Below, piece by piece: positions 27,541-36,702 of a stretch of 47,266 nucleotides of DNA. The stretch covers positions 1 to 47,266 of the forward strand of contig DYSU01000010.1 of NCBI GenBank assembly GCA_020726335.1. The letters run 5' to 3'. The notes under the pieces are model-generated. The model worked only from the letters and a program-made list of their open reading frames with translations. It made no database searches and had not been told where the DNA came from. The position numbers were made by a program, and so were the translations under genes. This stretch comes from Thiomargarita sp. GTDB lineage: Bacteria; Pseudomonadota; Gammaproteobacteria; Beggiatoales; Beggiatoaceae. Numbering within the stretch: position 1 is the first letter of the stretch; every line of letters starts with the position of its first letter.

Positions 27541-28905
27541 TCAATCGCCTTCTTTCCAGCCGATAAATTCCGCCGTGCCGCCGCACGCTTCGATTTCATC
27601 AGCAACCGCCAAAGCACGCGCTTTGGTGCGATTGAAAAACCACGCTTTGTCATCATTGGTATTGGGGGTGGTTTCTTGAATAGCATCGGTTTCTAAACGG
27701 CGCAAACATTGTTGGGCTGACAACGGCAAATCTTGCCATTGGGTTTTCACGCAATACATGTCACCAAGGTGGTCTATGGTTGGAATCAATTCGCGTGTGC
27801 CATGTGCTTGAATGTATTGTTCTAATTCAATGATTTTGGGTGTTTTTTCTTGCGCGTCAATTTTGTGCAGAATACGCAATGCGCGTTTGAGCTTGAGACG
27901 TTTTATAATGGTGCTGCCTTTTTGTTGTTGTTGTGTTTGTTCGCTTAACAATAAATTTTTAATTAAATTATCCACTTGGTTGAAATTGCCATAGTGGTGA
28001 TGAATGACCGCACGGGTGAAATAAGCCAGTTCTTTGTCGGTGGCATGGGTTAAATCCAATAAAGTCAACAACAAAGGTTCAGCCATTGCAGGTTCTTGAT
28101 AATCACGCAAAGAATTGGCCGGACGATGCAACAATTGTTTGAGTATCTCCAATTTACGAAAAATAGGTGTGCGTTCGCGCTGTAAATTTTCAATGGTGTC
28201 TGGCAAGTCATTTTCAGGCAAAAGCTCGGGGGCGGCTTCTGCCATCGGTTGTTGCAACGGCACTGTTCTTTGATTAAAAATAAAAGGCCTGATAGGGGAC
28301 TCTTCTTGAGCATAAGCTGATGAAATCAAAAAGTTATTGACCAAAGGTTTGGGGGTTAAATCTTTCAGCATTGTTTTGCCTTTTTCATCATCCCATTCGA
28401 TTTTATAGCTGGGATCATCGCTGTTGTGATAAGGCAATTCAAATTGCTCAAACGAATTTTCCCCTTTGCTGAACACCAAATCAAAAGATTCCCCTTCTTG
28501 AAAAGGGGTGTCGCGGACAATGATAAAATATTCATTGCGCAACAGTGGGGCATCACGTTGCACAGGACTTAAAAACACGGGTTTAAAATACAGTTCATTG
28601 GATGCAATTTGTTCATAAGATTTTAAATTTTTAATTTTTCCTTCAAAAACATAGCGTTCGGGTTGTTTATCGACAATCCACCATGCGATGGAAGCCACCA
28701 CTAAAAACATACCAAACGAAGCCATGGCCAAAAAATACAGCCGATAAGTGTCTTTTTCCCGCTCACTGGCCACAGGGTCTTTGCGTGAACACGCGGCGGT
28801 GTAGATGCGGTGTCCCCAACGGGTGATGATTAAATTGAAAATCAGGGCAAACAAAAAAGGCCCATATTCATAGGCCAAACTGGTTAAAAGCTGTAATTCA
28901 TCCAT
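27541..28905 (-). CDS. Unknown membrane protein
   Basis: A 454-residue protein that I do not recognise. Two N-terminal transmembrane helices ('YGPFLFALIFNLIITRW', about 14-30, and 'FLAMASFGMFLVVASIAWWIV', about 58-78) flank a short basic loop. The rest is soluble: a mixed region to about 190, a Pro/Glu-rich linker with 'NNFLISSAYAQEESP', then a helical, repeat-like half ('LLLTLLDLTHATDKELAYFTR', 'KRALRILHKIDAQEKTPK') ending in an acidic tail. The helical half could be armadillo-like or TPR-like, but no signature is clear. It is the last gene of the eight-gene minus-strand run, 12 nt after trhP, and ends 14 nt from the convergent endonuclease gene. Confidence 0.75.
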   Translation of the reverse strand: MDELQLLTSLAYEYGPFLFALIFNLIITRWGHRIYTAACSRKDPVASEREKDTYRLYFLAMASFGMFLVVASIAWWIVDKQPERYVFEGKIKNLKSYEQIASNELYFKPVFLSPVQRDAPLLRNEYFIIVRDTPFQEGESFDLVFSKGENSFEQFELPYHNSDDPSYKIEWDDEKGKTMLKDLTPKPLVNNFLISSAYAQEESPIRPFIFNQRTVPLQQPMAEAAPELLPENDLPDTIENLQRERTPIFRKLEILKQLLHRPANSLRDYQEPAMAEPLLLTLLDLTHATDKELAYFTRAVIHHHYGNFNQVDNLIKNLLLSEQTQQQQKGSTIIKRLKLKRALRILHKIDAQEKTPKIIELEQYIQAHGTRELIPTIDHLGDMYCVKTQWQDLPLSAQQCLRRLETDAIQETTPNTNDDKAWFFNRTKARALAVADEIEACGGTAEFIGWKEGD

Positions 28906-28917
28906 TGAAATATCCTG

Positions 28918-30168
28918 TTAGGTTAAATCGCGCATTAATAACCCCATGCGAGCATCGGCTGTACTGTGTCGAATCCACACAGTATAGCCAGAGCCACGGG
29001 CAACTGCAATTTCATTGCCATCCAAATCTTTCATCGCGGCCAAAGTGAAATGTTGGTTGCCGCTGGGCAACATCAATTCCAAACGGTCGCCAACGGCAAA
29101 ATGGTTTTTGGCTTCAATTTGCAACCAGTCGCCGTTTTGTGCCAGCACTTCGCCGACAAACTGTTGTTGATTGCTGATGGAACTGCCCTGTTCATAATTT
29201 TGCACATCTTGCGGCGCATGACGGCGGTAAAACCCTTCGGTGTAGCCGCGATGGGCCAAGCTATCCAGTTGTTGCATCAGGTCAAGATTAAACGCCCGCC
29301 CCGCCAATGCGTCATCGATGGCTTGGCGATACACTTGGGTGGCGCGTGCGGTGTAAAAATGCGATTTGGTGCGCCCTTCAATTTTCAAGCTGTCAATGCC
29401 GATGTTGACCAAGCGTTGCACATGGTGTACGGCGCGTAAGTCTTTGGAATTCATGATATAAGTGCCGTGTTCATCTTCAATAATGGGCATGTATTCGCCT
29501 TGGCGTTGTCTTTCTTCGATGATAAACACATTGCCCGCCGCATCTTCTTGGCCTTGCCATACCTTGTAATCCCAACGACACGCATTGGTGCAACTGCCTT
29601 GGTTGGCATCGCGGTGGTTGAAATAACCTGATAATAAACAACGACCTGAATAAGCAATGCACAGCGCGCCGTGAACAAAGACTTCTAATTCGATGTCAGG
29701 ACAGCGTTGGCGGATTTCTTCAATTTCATCCAGTGACAGTTCACGCGATAAAATAATGCGTCGAAGGCCCACCGATTGCCAAAACTTGACCGCCGCATAA
29801 TTGACCGTGTTGGCTTGCACGGATAAATGAAGGGGCATGTCAGGCCAACGTTCTTGCACCAACATGATTAAACCCACATCGGACATGATCAGCGCATCGG
29901 GTCGCATGGCAATCACGGGTTCAACATCGGCCATAAAAGTTTTGACTTTGGCATTGTGCGGCGCGATGTTGGCGGCGACATAAAAAGCTTTGCCTTGTTG
30001 TTGTGTCACACGAATGCCCTGCGCAAGGTTTTCTAAGTGATTGAAATCATTGTTGCGCACCCGCAAACTGTAGCGCGGCTGACCTGCATAAACGGCATCT
30101 GCGCCATAAGCCAGCGCATAATTCAAACTTTTTAATGTGCCTGCAGGCGATAACAGTTCAGTTTTCAT
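28918..30168 (-). CDS. trhP: tRNA uridine-34 hydroxylase TrhP (YegQ, U32 family)
   Basis: U32 peptidase-family protein. E. coli YegQ (TrhP) takes part in prephenate-dependent 5-hydroxylation of uridine 34 in tRNA, towards cmo5U. The match is strong throughout: 'ELLSPAGTLKSLNYALAYGA', 'YAGQPRYSLRVRNNDFNH', 'NIAPHNAKVKTFMADVEP', 'LHLSVQANTVNY', 'RIILSRELSLDEIEEIRQRC' and 'FVHGALCIAYSGRCLLSGYF', with cysteines (ALC, GRC, GSC-TNAC) that in the family bind an Fe-S cluster, and 'HGTYIMNSKDLRA' then 'LKIEGRTKS'. It is shorter than E. coli YegQ because a segment after 'NACRWDYKV' is trimmed. It is 3 nt downstream of apaG. Confidence 0.93.
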   Translation of the reverse strand: MKTELLSPAGTLKSLNYALAYGADAVYAGQPRYSLRVRNNDFNHLENLAQGIRVTQQQGKAFYVAANIAPHNAKVKTFMADVEPVIAMRPDALIMSDVGLIMLVQERWPDMPLHLSVQANTVNYAAVKFWQSVGLRRIILSRELSLDEIEEIRQRCPDIELEVFVHGALCIAYSGRCLLSGYFNHRDANQGSCTNACRWDYKVWQGQEDAAGNVFIIEERQRQGEYMPIIEDEHGTYIMNSKDLRAVHHVQRLVNIGIDSLKIEGRTKSHFYTARATQVYRQAIDDALAGRAFNLDLMQQLDSLAHRGYTEGFYRRHAPQDVQNYEQGSSISNQQQFVGEVLAQNGDWLQIEAKNHFAVGDRLELMLPSGNQHFTLAAMKDLDGNEIAVARGSGYTVWIRHSTADARMGLLMRDLT

Positions 30169-30171
30169 CGT

Positions 30172-30546
30172 TTAATGCAACGCATGGGGTTTTGCCAAAC
30201 AAAACAAGGGGATGGACGCGTGAAACGGTTCACCATCGTCAGCCACCATTTGGTAACGGCCTTCCATGCTACCCACAGGGGTTTCCAAAACGGTGGAGCT
30301 GGTGTATTCAAAATGTTCCCCTGGACGCAAATAAGGTTGTTCGCCCACCACGCCTTCGCCGCGCACTTCTTGGGCTTTGCCGTTGGCATCGGTGATCAAC
30401 CAATAGCGGCTGAGCAATTTGGCGGGCAATGAACCTGTGTTGCTGATGTCAATGGTGTATGAAAACCAATAGCGGTCATTTTCAGGCTCAGATTGTCGGT
30501 CAATGTATTGGGTTTTGACCGCAATGGCGATGGCGTATTTATTCAT
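30172..30546 (-). CDS. apaG: ApaG domain protein
   Basis: A 124-residue fibronectin-III-like beta-sandwich protein of the ApaG/CorD family, linked to divalent cation homeostasis and, in eukaryotes, to F-box and polymerase partners; its biochemical role is unsettled. 'QSEPENDRYWFSYTIDISN', 'LLSRYWLITDANG', 'VRGEGVVGEQPYLRPGEHFEYTS' and 'GSMEGRYQM' are the hallmark blocks, the last containing the conserved G-x-M-x-G. The start at 30546 ('MNKYAIAIAVKT') fits the family; the frame opens 29 codons earlier inside the DUF2304 gene. In enterobacteria it lies with ksgA and apaH, which are not present here. It overlaps the upstream DUF2304 gene by 8 nt. Confidence 0.95.
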   Translation of the reverse strand: MNKYAIAIAVKTQYIDRQSEPENDRYWFSYTIDISNTGSLPAKLLSRYWLITDANGKAQEVRGEGVVGEQPYLRPGEHFEYTSSTVLETPVGSMEGRYQMVADDGEPFHASIPLFCLAKPHALH

Positions 30547-30892
30547 GGGGGTTTCTTTGCTGTTCTTCGAGTAAAGCCAGTTGTTGGGTGAGACGGCGAA
30601 TTTTGCGCTCATGTTGGGCTTGTTGTAAATCAATGGTCAACAATTTGACTAAAATAAACCCAATCGCCACCACCAAAACCAAAATGGGTGGATAGCCAAT
30701 TTTCAGGAATTGGGCCATATGATCGACCAGTTGGGGATAAATCCCAAAAACGGCAATCGCAGTGGCCACCGCCAACCACCAAAACACATGGCGGGTGTGT
30801 AAATGGTCACGGCGCAACAAATAAAAAATCAATCCCGTAATGGCCAAGCCAAACAATGCTGAAAGATGTTGATAAGTCATCAGCCAAGCCAC
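30539..30892 (-). CDS. DUF2304 membrane protein
   Basis: A 117-residue protein with three predicted transmembrane helices (about 8-25, 36-52 and 67-87) followed by a Gln/Arg-rich amphipathic tail ('ERKIRRLTQQLALLEEQQ') that probably forms a coiled coil. The layout and 'LLRRDHLHTRHVFWWLAVATAI' then 'YPQLVDHMAQFLKIGYPP' match DUF2304, a family of unknown function often found with membrane glycosyltransferases; none is adjacent here. It lies 6 nt after dsbC and overlaps apaG by 8 nt, so it is part of the same transcript. A second ATG at residue 6 is also possible. Confidence 0.8.
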   Translation of the reverse strand: MAWLMTYQHLSALFGLAITGLIFYLLRRDHLHTRHVFWWLAVATAIAVFGIYPQLVDHMAQFLKIGYPPILVLVVAIGFILVKLLTIDLQQAQHERKIRRLTQQLALLEEQQRNPHE

Positions 30893-30898
30893 GCCTTT

Positions 30899-31684
30899 TT
30901 ATTTTTTAGCTTGGGTTTTTTGTTCATCCAAATAAGCGGCCAAACGTTTGGCCGGCAGATAACCGGGCAACAATTCACCCGTGGGCAAAATCATCGCAGG
31001 TGTGCCTGTCACGCCCAATTTTTGAGCCAATTCATATTGTTGCGGAATTTTAGTCTCACATGTTTTGCTCGTGTCAATCGCTTTGCCCGCTTTGGCATCG
31101 GTCATCGCTTTGTTTGGGTCATCCGCGCACCAAACCGCCACCATTTTTTGATAAGTCTCGGATTTTAAGCCTGCCCGTGGAAAAGCCAAATAACGAATTT
31201 CAATGTCAGCGTTGTTGAAGTCTTTGATTTCACTGTGTAATTTACTACAATAAAAACAATCGACATCGGTAAACACTGAAACGATGTGTTTGGCCTCTTT
31301 TTCAGGTTTAAATATAATCATGTTTTTGATATCCAATTGACTCAAAACCGTTAACCGCAGGTTGTTTCGCTGTTGTTCGGTGATGTTTAAACCTTGTTGC
31401 TTGATGTCAAAAACACTGCCGCCTTGAATTAAATAGCGGCCACTGGCAGAAATATAAAACACTTCAACGTGTTGGCTGTCGATAATTTCATAAACATCCA
31501 GTTCGGGCAATTTTTTGATCTGTAATTGCTTTAAATTAATTTCACCCAGCATCTCGTGCAATGCTTTGTTGACCGCTTCGGGGATGGGGGGTTTTTGTTC
31601 AGGGGCGGTTGAAGCGGGGGTTGTTGCCGACAAACCAACCGACCCGCACAATAATAAAACAGCCCATAATTTTGATGTTTGCAT
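30899..31684 (-). CDS. dsbC: Thiol:disulfide interchange protein DsbC
   Basis: Periplasmic disulfide isomerase, a V-shaped dimer kept reduced by DsbD. The start at 31684 gives a signal peptide ('MQTSKLWAVLLLCGSVGLSA'), whereas the frame extends 32 codons into ftsH. The N-terminal dimerisation domain ('LPELDVYEIIDS', 'FYISASGRYLIQGGSVFDI') precedes a thioredoxin fold with the active site C-F-Y-C in 'VFTDVDCFYCSKLH', then 'YLAFPRAG', the second disulfide ('WCADDPNKA' and 'KTCETK') and the cis-proline loop 'GVTGTPAMILPTG'. The usual DsbC active site is C-G-Y-C; Phe for Gly is a small difference. The gene lies 16 nt after ftsH, where folP/glmM sit in many gammaproteobacteria. Confidence 0.93.
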   Translation of the reverse strand: MQTSKLWAVLLLCGSVGLSATTPASTAPEQKPPIPEAVNKALHEMLGEINLKQLQIKKLPELDVYEIIDSQHVEVFYISASGRYLIQGGSVFDIKQQGLNITEQQRNNLRLTVLSQLDIKNMIIFKPEKEAKHIVSVFTDVDCFYCSKLHSEIKDFNNADIEIRYLAFPRAGLKSETYQKMVAVWCADDPNKAMTDAKAGKAIDTSKTCETKIPQQYELAQKLGVTGTPAMILPTGELLPGYLPAKRLAAYLDEQKTQAKK

Positions 31685-31700
31685 GAAAAGCTCCAATGGT

Positions 31701-33611
31701 TTAAGTAGATGAATTGGCTGGATTATTAAAACCATCCGTTTGTGCTTGGGTTTTTTTAGACGGTGGATTGCTGTCATCACGGTTGTTATCCGTCCAACCT
31801 TCAGGCAAACGCACCGCTTTATGCGCCATCAAATCGTCAATTTGACCGCTGTCAATGGTTTCAAATTTAATCAACGCTTTGGCCATTTGGTGCAAAATGT
31901 TGATATTTTCGGTTAAAATTTCTTTACTTCGTTGATAATTACGGTCAATCACGGCACGCACTTCTTCATCAATGATGTGTGCGGTTTCATCAGACACCGC
32001 TTTGTGTTGGGTAACACTGCGCCCCAAAAACACTTCTTCGTCTTCTTCGCCATAGGTTAAAGGGCCTAAACGTTCAGACAAGCCCCATTTGGTCACCATG
32101 TTGCGCGCAATTTCGGTGGCACGTTGAATGTCGTTGCTCGCGCCCGTGGTCACTGCGCCTGTGCCAAAAATCATTTCTTCGGCGATGCGTCCGCCAAACA
32201 AGCTGGAGATATTGCTTTCCAAATATTCGCGGCTGTAGCTGTAGCGGTCTTCTTCGGGCAAAAACATGGTCACGCCCAATGCGCGGCCACGGGGGATAAT
32301 GGTCACTTTGTAGACAGGATCGTGCATGGGCAACACCCGCCCGACAATCGCATGGCCTGCTTCGTGATAAGCGGTGAGTTCTTTTTCTTTATTGCTCATC
32401 ACCATGCTTTTACGCTCTGCACCCATCATGATTTTATCTTTGGCTTTTTCAAAATCTTCCATGTCCACTGTGCGCTTGTTGGCACGCGCAGCAAATAAAG
32501 CCGCTTCGTTGACCAAATTGGCTAAATCTGCCCCCGAAAAACCGGGTGTGCCACGGGCGATGGGATTGGTGTTGACATTTTTATTCAACGGCACTTTTTT
32601 CATATGGACTTTAAGGATTTTTTCTCGCCCTAAAATATCAGGCAATGGCACCACCACTTGACGGTCAAACCGCCCCGGACGCAACAACGCGGGGTCTAAC
32701 ACATCGGGGCGGTTGGTGGCGGCGATCACAATCACGCCTTCATTGCCTTCAAAACCATCCATTTCGACCAACAATTGGTTTAAGGTTTGTTCGCGTTCAT
32801 CATGTCCGCCGCCCAAACCCGCACCGCGATGGCGACCGACGGCATCAATTTCATCAATGAAAATAATACAAGGCGATTTGGCTTTGGCTTGTTCAAACAT
32901 GTCGCGTACCCTTGATGCGCCAACACCGACAAACATTTCGACAAAATCAGACCCCGAAATGGTGAAAAACGGCACTTTGGCTTCGCCCGCAATCGCTTTG
33001 GCCAACAAGGTTTTGCCCGTGCCGGGGGAGCCAACCATCAACACCCCGCGTGGAATTTGGCCGCCCAATTTTTGAAATTTACTCGGGTCGCTTAAAAATT
33101 CAACCAATTCGCGCACTTCTTCTTTGGCTTCTTCCACGCCTGCGACATCGGCAAACGTGATTTTCACTTGGTCTTCGCCCAACATACGCGCCCGACTTTT
33201 GCCAAACGATAATGCGCCCCGTCCGCCGCCGCCTTGCATTTGGCGCATGAAAAAAACCAACATGCCAAACAACAATAACATCGGAAACCACGAAATGAAC
33301 ACTTGCATCAATAAAGATTGGCGTTCAGGGGGTACAGCGTTGATGGTCACATTGTATTTTAATAAATCACCGATCAAGCCGTCGTCATTGGGGTTGTAGG
33401 TGGTAAAACGTGAATTATCGGCTTTAATGCCTTTGATTTCGCGGCCATCAATGCTGACTTCTTTCACTTGGCCTTGATGAATATCGCTGATAAATTGTGA
33501 ATACTCCAACTGGGTTTGTGGCTTGTGTTGTTCGCCAAAGTTATTGAACACCATCATCAATACCAAGGCGATAACCACCCAAAGCAACAGATTTTTCAAC
33601 ATATCATTCAC
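31701..33611 (-). CDS. ftsH: ATP-dependent zinc metalloprotease FtsH
   Basis: Membrane-bound hexameric AAA protease for quality control and regulated proteolysis (LpxC, sigma-32 and others in E. coli). Two N-terminal helices (about 5-23 and 106-122) flank a periplasmic domain. AAA module: Walker A 'GSPGTGKT' (194-201), Walker B 'CIIFIDEID' (248-256), pore loop '[13 protein letters not shown]', second region of homology '[20 protein letters not shown]'. Protease: zinc motif 'HEAGH' (416-420) with a downstream Asp/Glu ligand in '[10 protein letters not shown]'. 636 residues, the normal length. It overlaps rlmE by 8 nt, the conserved rlmE-ftsH pair of gammaproteobacteria. Confidence 0.98.
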   Translation of the reverse strand: MNDMLKNLLLWVVIALVLMMVFNNFGEQHKPQTQLEYSQFISDIHQGQVKEVSIDGREIKGIKADNSRFTTYNPNDDGLIGDLLKYNVTINAVPPERQSLLMQVFISWFPMLLLFGMLVFFMRQMQGGGGRGALSFGKSRARMLGEDQVKITFADVAGVEEAKEEVRELVEFLSDPSKFQKLGGQIPRGVLMVGSPGTGKTLLAKAIAGEAKVPFFTISGSDFVEMFVGVGASRVRDMFEQAKAKSPCIIFIDEIDAVGRHRGAGLGGGHDEREQTLNQLLVEMDGFEGNEGVIVIAATNRPDVLDPALLRPGRFDRQVVVPLPDILGREKILKVHMKKVPLNKNVNTNPIARGTPGFSGADLANLVNEAALFAARANKRTVDMEDFEKAKDKIMMGAERKSMVMSNKEKELTAYHEAGHAIVGRVLPMHDPVYKVTIIPRGRALGVTMFLPEEDRYSYSREYLESNISSLFGGRIAEEMIFGTGAVTTGASNDIQRATEIARNMVTKWGLSERLGPLTYGEEDEEVFLGRSVTQHKAVSDETAHIIDEEVRAVIDRNYQRSKEILTENINILHQMAKALIKFETIDSGQIDDLMAHKAVRLPEGWTDNNRDDSNPPSKKTQAQTDGFNNPANSST

Positions 33612-34290
33612 TGTGATTTCCTTCTTTTGACTTAAAACTACGGGCTAATAAATACACTTCGCGTGAGCGTGGCCGCGAAGCTTTGGGTTTACGCACTTTG
33701 ATGCCATCAAAATGAGGGCGCAACATTTTGACATAGGCATCAAATCCTTCGCCTTGAAAAATTTTGGTTAAAAAATGGCCTTGGGGTTTTAATAATGAAA
33801 AGGCCAAATCAGCGGCCAATTCGGCCAAATACATCGCACGCGGTTGATCTACGGCTTTCATGCCTGAAATATTGGGTGATATATCGGAAATTACAAGGTC
33901 AACCATTTGATTTTCCGTGGTATTATAAATTTCTGCCGCCACAGCATCCTCTTGAAAATCGCCTTGAATCACCGTCACATCGGGCAAAGGGTCAATCGGC
34001 AAAATATCCACCGCGATGATGCGGGTTTGATGTTGCTGGTTTAACAGCCGCCGCTGTTGAATAATCCATTGCGACCAGCCACCTGGGGCCGCGCCTAAAT
34101 CCACCACGCGCAAAATATTTTTATTTTTGGGTAAAAATAAATGTTCACGTTCATCTATTTCCGCCAATTTATACACTGCGCGTGAACGATAACCTTCTTT
34201 GCGCGCTAATTTAACATAAAAATCATTTTCATGTTCATCCAACCAACGGCGGCTACTGGCCGAACGCTTATTTTTGGAGGACATGGGCAT
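33604..34290 (-). CDS. rlmE: 23S rRNA (uridine-2552-2'-O)-methyltransferase
   Basis: RlmE (RrmJ/FtsJ) methylates the A-loop of 23S rRNA late in 50S assembly. '[22 protein letters not shown]' is the N-terminal signature with the first catalytic Lys soon after ('[12 protein letters not shown]'); '[16 protein letters not shown]' binds AdoMet; '[11 protein letters not shown]' has the catalytic Asp; '[11 protein letters not shown]' the second Lys; and '[12 protein letters not shown]' the catalytic Glu. I chose the ATG at 34290 ('[13 protein letters not shown]'); the one at 34284 fits equally, and the long upstream extension has no homology. The start overlaps the DUF4124-like gene by 23 nt. Confidence 0.95.
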   Translation of the reverse strand: MPMSSKNKRSASSRRWLDEHENDFYVKLARKEGYRSRAVYKLAEIDEREHLFLPKNKNILRVVDLGAAPGGWSQWIIQQRRLLNQQHQTRIIAVDILPIDPLPDVTVIQGDFQEDAVAAEIYNTTENQMVDLVISDISPNISGMKAVDQPRAMYLAELAADLAFSLLKPQGHFLTKIFQGEGFDAYVKMLRPHFDGIKVRKPKASRPRSREVYLLARSFKSKEGNHSE

Positions 34291-34891
34291 TGTTGCGTAT
34301 TTGGAAAAAACGTCTTTTATATTCTTGATATTCCTTGGTAATGTTGTCTTGCTCTTGTTTTTTTTGTACCACAATTGCTTGGGTTTTTTTAATCTGCCCT
34401 TCTAACTGGTTGATATAAATATCAATTCTTTTTAAGTCTTCACCTTGCGGCGGATTTTGCGCCATCGCATTTTTGGTGTCGATCAAATTACGTTGATAAT
34501 CACTGATGCGTTCACTGGCCACTTTAATCGCAGTGGCCACCGACAACAGCTTGGCATCACGGGCAATATCAATGTCATCCACGCTGGGAAAATTGTCCAA
34601 CAAGGTTTGGTCAGCCTGTTGCTGGGCTTCAATTGCCGCTTGTTTGGCCACCTCTGCCACTTCTTCTTCCTTCAGCTTTTGAATTTCCGCCGCAGTTTTT
34701 TCTGCCGAAACTTCATTGATAATCACCCCTGTTTCAGGGTTGACCTCTTTATAACCTTGCCCACTGTATTGCGGCGGCATCACACTGCCACATTCACGCA
34801 CCCCTTCTTCGTTTGTCCAACATTTAATGGTGCTGTCCATTTCTGCGTGTACTGTACTGACACAGCCTAATAATAACCAAAACCAGCGCAT
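34268..34891 (-). CDS. DUF4124-like exported coiled-coil protein
   Basis: A 207-residue exported protein of unknown role. The ATG at 34891 has a perfect AGGAGGA 5 nt upstream and begins a signal peptide ('[16 protein letters not shown]'). The segment '[24 protein letters not shown]' region (about 22-44) resembles DUF4124, a short domain with a Tyr/Cys-Trp-x-Asp/Asn-x-x-G core found at the N-terminus of many gammaproteobacterial envelope proteins. The rest is Glu/Lys/Gln/Ala-rich and almost certainly coiled coil, with two long helices ('[20 protein letters not shown]' and '[20 protein letters not shown]'). It heads the rlmE-ftsH run. Confidence 0.85.
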   Translation of the reverse strand: MRWFWLLLGCVSTVHAEMDSTIKCWTNEEGVRECGSVMPPQYSGQGYKEVNPETGVIINEVSAEKTAAEIQKLKEEEVAEVAKQAAIEAQQQADQTLLDNFPSVDDIDIARDAKLLSVATAIKVASERISDYQRNLIDTKNAMAQNPPQGEDLKRIDIYINQLEGQIKKTQAIVVQKKQEQDNITKEYQEYKRRFFQIRNNAHVLQK

Positions 34892-34912
34892 GAGAGTCCT
34901 CCTTTTTCGCTC

Positions 34913-34940
34913 ACTATAACTTTGTGGCCTTTTTTTGCAA
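34913..34940 (-). promoter_or_regulatory. Possible promoter of the DUF4124-like/rlmE/ftsH run
   Basis: On the minus strand TTGCAA (34940-34935) and TATAGT (34918-34913) are 16 nt apart. Transcription would begin around 34906, only about 15 nt before the ATG but just ahead of the ribosome site at 34903-34897. It lies in the short gap after gcvPA, where I see no clear terminator. Confidence 0.42.
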
Positions 34941-34944
34941 GCTT

Positions 34945-36300
34945 TTAAGCCAAATACTGTGCCATCGCTTGCACCAGCGCGTGTATTTGTGCCGCGTCGC
35001 GTTTTTCGCTGGCGCACAACAACAGCGCGTTGCCCAGTTCAGGATAATCTTGGCTCAAATCCACGCCCGCCAGAAAACCTTGTTGCATCAAAGCGTTGCG
35101 CAATTTAGCCACAGGCTTGGGCAAACGCACCGCCAGTTCATGAAACAGCGCGCCCGTAAAACAAGCTTCAATTGCAGGCAAAGCGGTCAATTGTGCGCGC
35201 AACACATGGGCATTTTGATGGCAGACCATCGCCACCCGTTCCAAGCCTTGTTGTCCCAGCAACGCCATATAAATGGTTGCCGCCGTGACCATCAAACCTT
35301 GGTTGGTGCAAATATTCGACGTGGCTTTGGCGCGGCGGATGTGTTGTTCCCGCGCTTGCAAAGTCAAGGTATAGCCCGTGTTGCCGTCGCTGTCCACCGT
35401 GCGGCCAACGATTCTGCCCGGCATTTGCCGCAGCCAATCTTGTTTGCATCCCATAAAACCAAAATAAGGCCCACCTGAAGACAAGGGAATGCCCAAGGGT
35501 TGGCCTTCGCCGCAACAAATGTCCACGCCTTTTTCGCCCCATTGTCCCGCAGGTTTTAACACCGCCTGCGCCATGGGGTTGACCACCGCAATGGCCAGCG
35601 CGCCGTGTTTTTGCGCCCAATCGGTCAGCCCATCCACCGCTTCAACCACGCCGAAATAATTGGGCTGGGCGATGATCACCGCTGTGATGTCTGCCGCTGC
35701 ATAAGCGTCCAAGGCCGCCAGCGGTGTTTGTCCCGTGGTCAAATCAAACGGCAGTTCAATCAATTCAATTTGTTGATGATGGACAATGCTGTGAACCGTT
35801 TTGCGATATGCGGGGTGTAAACTGCGGGGAATCAATATCTTACGCGATTGGCTGTGGCGATTGGCGCGCACCGCCATCAACACCGCTTCAGCCAACGCCG
35901 ATGCCCCATCATACAATGACGCATTGGCCACATCCATCGCGGTCAGCGCGGTTATCATGGATTGGTATTCATACAGCACTTGCAACGTGCCTTGGCTGGC
36001 TTCGGCTTGATAAGGGGTGTAGGCGGTATAAAATTCGCCCCGACTGGCCAATGCCCACACGGCGGCAGGAATGTAGTGGTCATACGCGCCTGCCCCTGCA
36101 AAACAAAGCAAACCCTCGTCTTGCTGGGCGCGTTGTTGCATCACAGAGCTGATGGCCATTTCATTGAGTGCGTCGGGTAAATTGAGCGAGGCACAACGCA
36201 AGGAAACGGGGATTTCACTAAATAAATCATCGAGATGCGACAGCCCAACGGTGTTGAGCATGTGTTGGGTTTCGTTGACAGTATGGGGAATATAGGGCAT
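34945..36300 (-). CDS. gcvPA: Glycine dehydrogenase (decarboxylating) subunit 1
   Basis: N-terminal half of the split glycine cleavage P-protein, which decarboxylates glycine and passes the aminomethyl group to GcvH. 'MPYIPHTVNETQHMLNTVG' is the standard N-terminus, so the ATG at 36300 was chosen over one 9 nt earlier. 'FAGAGAYDHYIPAAV', 'TAYTPYQAEASQGTLQVLYEYQ', 'MDVANASLYDGASA', 'IAQPNYFGVVE', 'GEGQPLGIPLSSGGPYFGF' and 'PGRIVGRTVD' are conserved blocks. The PLP lysine is on subunit 2 (GcvPB), whose gene usually follows directly but is absent here. Overlaps gcvH slightly or abuts it; third gene in gcvT-gcvH-gcvPA. Confidence 0.95.
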   Translation of the reverse strand: MPYIPHTVNETQHMLNTVGLSHLDDLFSEIPVSLRCASLNLPDALNEMAISSVMQQRAQQDEGLLCFAGAGAYDHYIPAAVWALASRGEFYTAYTPYQAEASQGTLQVLYEYQSMITALTAMDVANASLYDGASALAEAVLMAVRANRHSQSRKILIPRSLHPAYRKTVHSIVHHQQIELIELPFDLTTGQTPLAALDAYAAADITAVIIAQPNYFGVVEAVDGLTDWAQKHGALAIAVVNPMAQAVLKPAGQWGEKGVDICCGEGQPLGIPLSSGGPYFGFMGCKQDWLRQMPGRIVGRTVDSDGNTGYTLTLQAREQHIRRAKATSNICTNQGLMVTAATIYMALLGQQGLERVAMVCHQNAHVLRAQLTALPAIEACFTGALFHELAVRLPKPVAKLRNALMQQGFLAGVDLSQDYPELGNALLLCASEKRDAAQIHALVQAMAQYLA

Positions 36301-36305
36301 AACAA

Positions 36306-36692
36306 TCACTCGTTGGCCAGCAAAGCGGCGTAAGCATCGGCATCCATCAAGCTGTCCAGCGCATGGCTGTCATCTAATTGAATCTGCAATAACCACGCGG
36401 CATAAGGGTCGCTGTTTAAACGTTCGGGCGCGTCGATTAAACCGTCATTGAGGGCAATCACCACGCCTGCCACGGGGCTGTATAAATCGGACGCGGCTTT
36501 GACCGATTCCAATACGCCGCATTCTTGGCCTGCTTTCATATGCTCGCCAATGGCGGGCAATTCGATAAACACCAAATCGCCCAACAGGGCTTGCGCATGG
36601 TCGGTGATGCCGATATGGGCTGTGCCGTCTTCCAAAACCTGTACCCATTCATGGGTGTCGATATACAATAAATCAGCGGGAATAGGGGTCAT
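36306..36692 (-). CDS. gcvH: Glycine cleavage system H protein
   Basis: Lipoyl carrier of the glycine cleavage complex. 128 residues from the ATG at 36692, which has AAGGAA upstream; the frame extends 20 codons further into gcvT without homology. Lys65 in 'GVLESVKAASDLYSP' is the lipoylation site (same number as E. coli GcvH), and 'THEWVQVLEDGTAHIGITDHAQ' and 'LGDLVFIELPAIGE' make up the N-terminal barrel. The end 'DLINxxPYxxGW' block of the family reads 'LNSDPYAAWLLQIQL'. It lies 10 nt after gcvT and 5 nt before gcvPA. Confidence 0.96.
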   Translation of the reverse strand: MTPIPADLLYIDTHEWVQVLEDGTAHIGITDHAQALLGDLVFIELPAIGEHMKAGQECGVLESVKAASDLYSPVAGVVIALNDGLIDAPERLNSDPYAAWLLQIQLDDSHALDSLMDADAYAALLANE

Positions 36693-36702
36693 ATTGAGTT
36701 CC

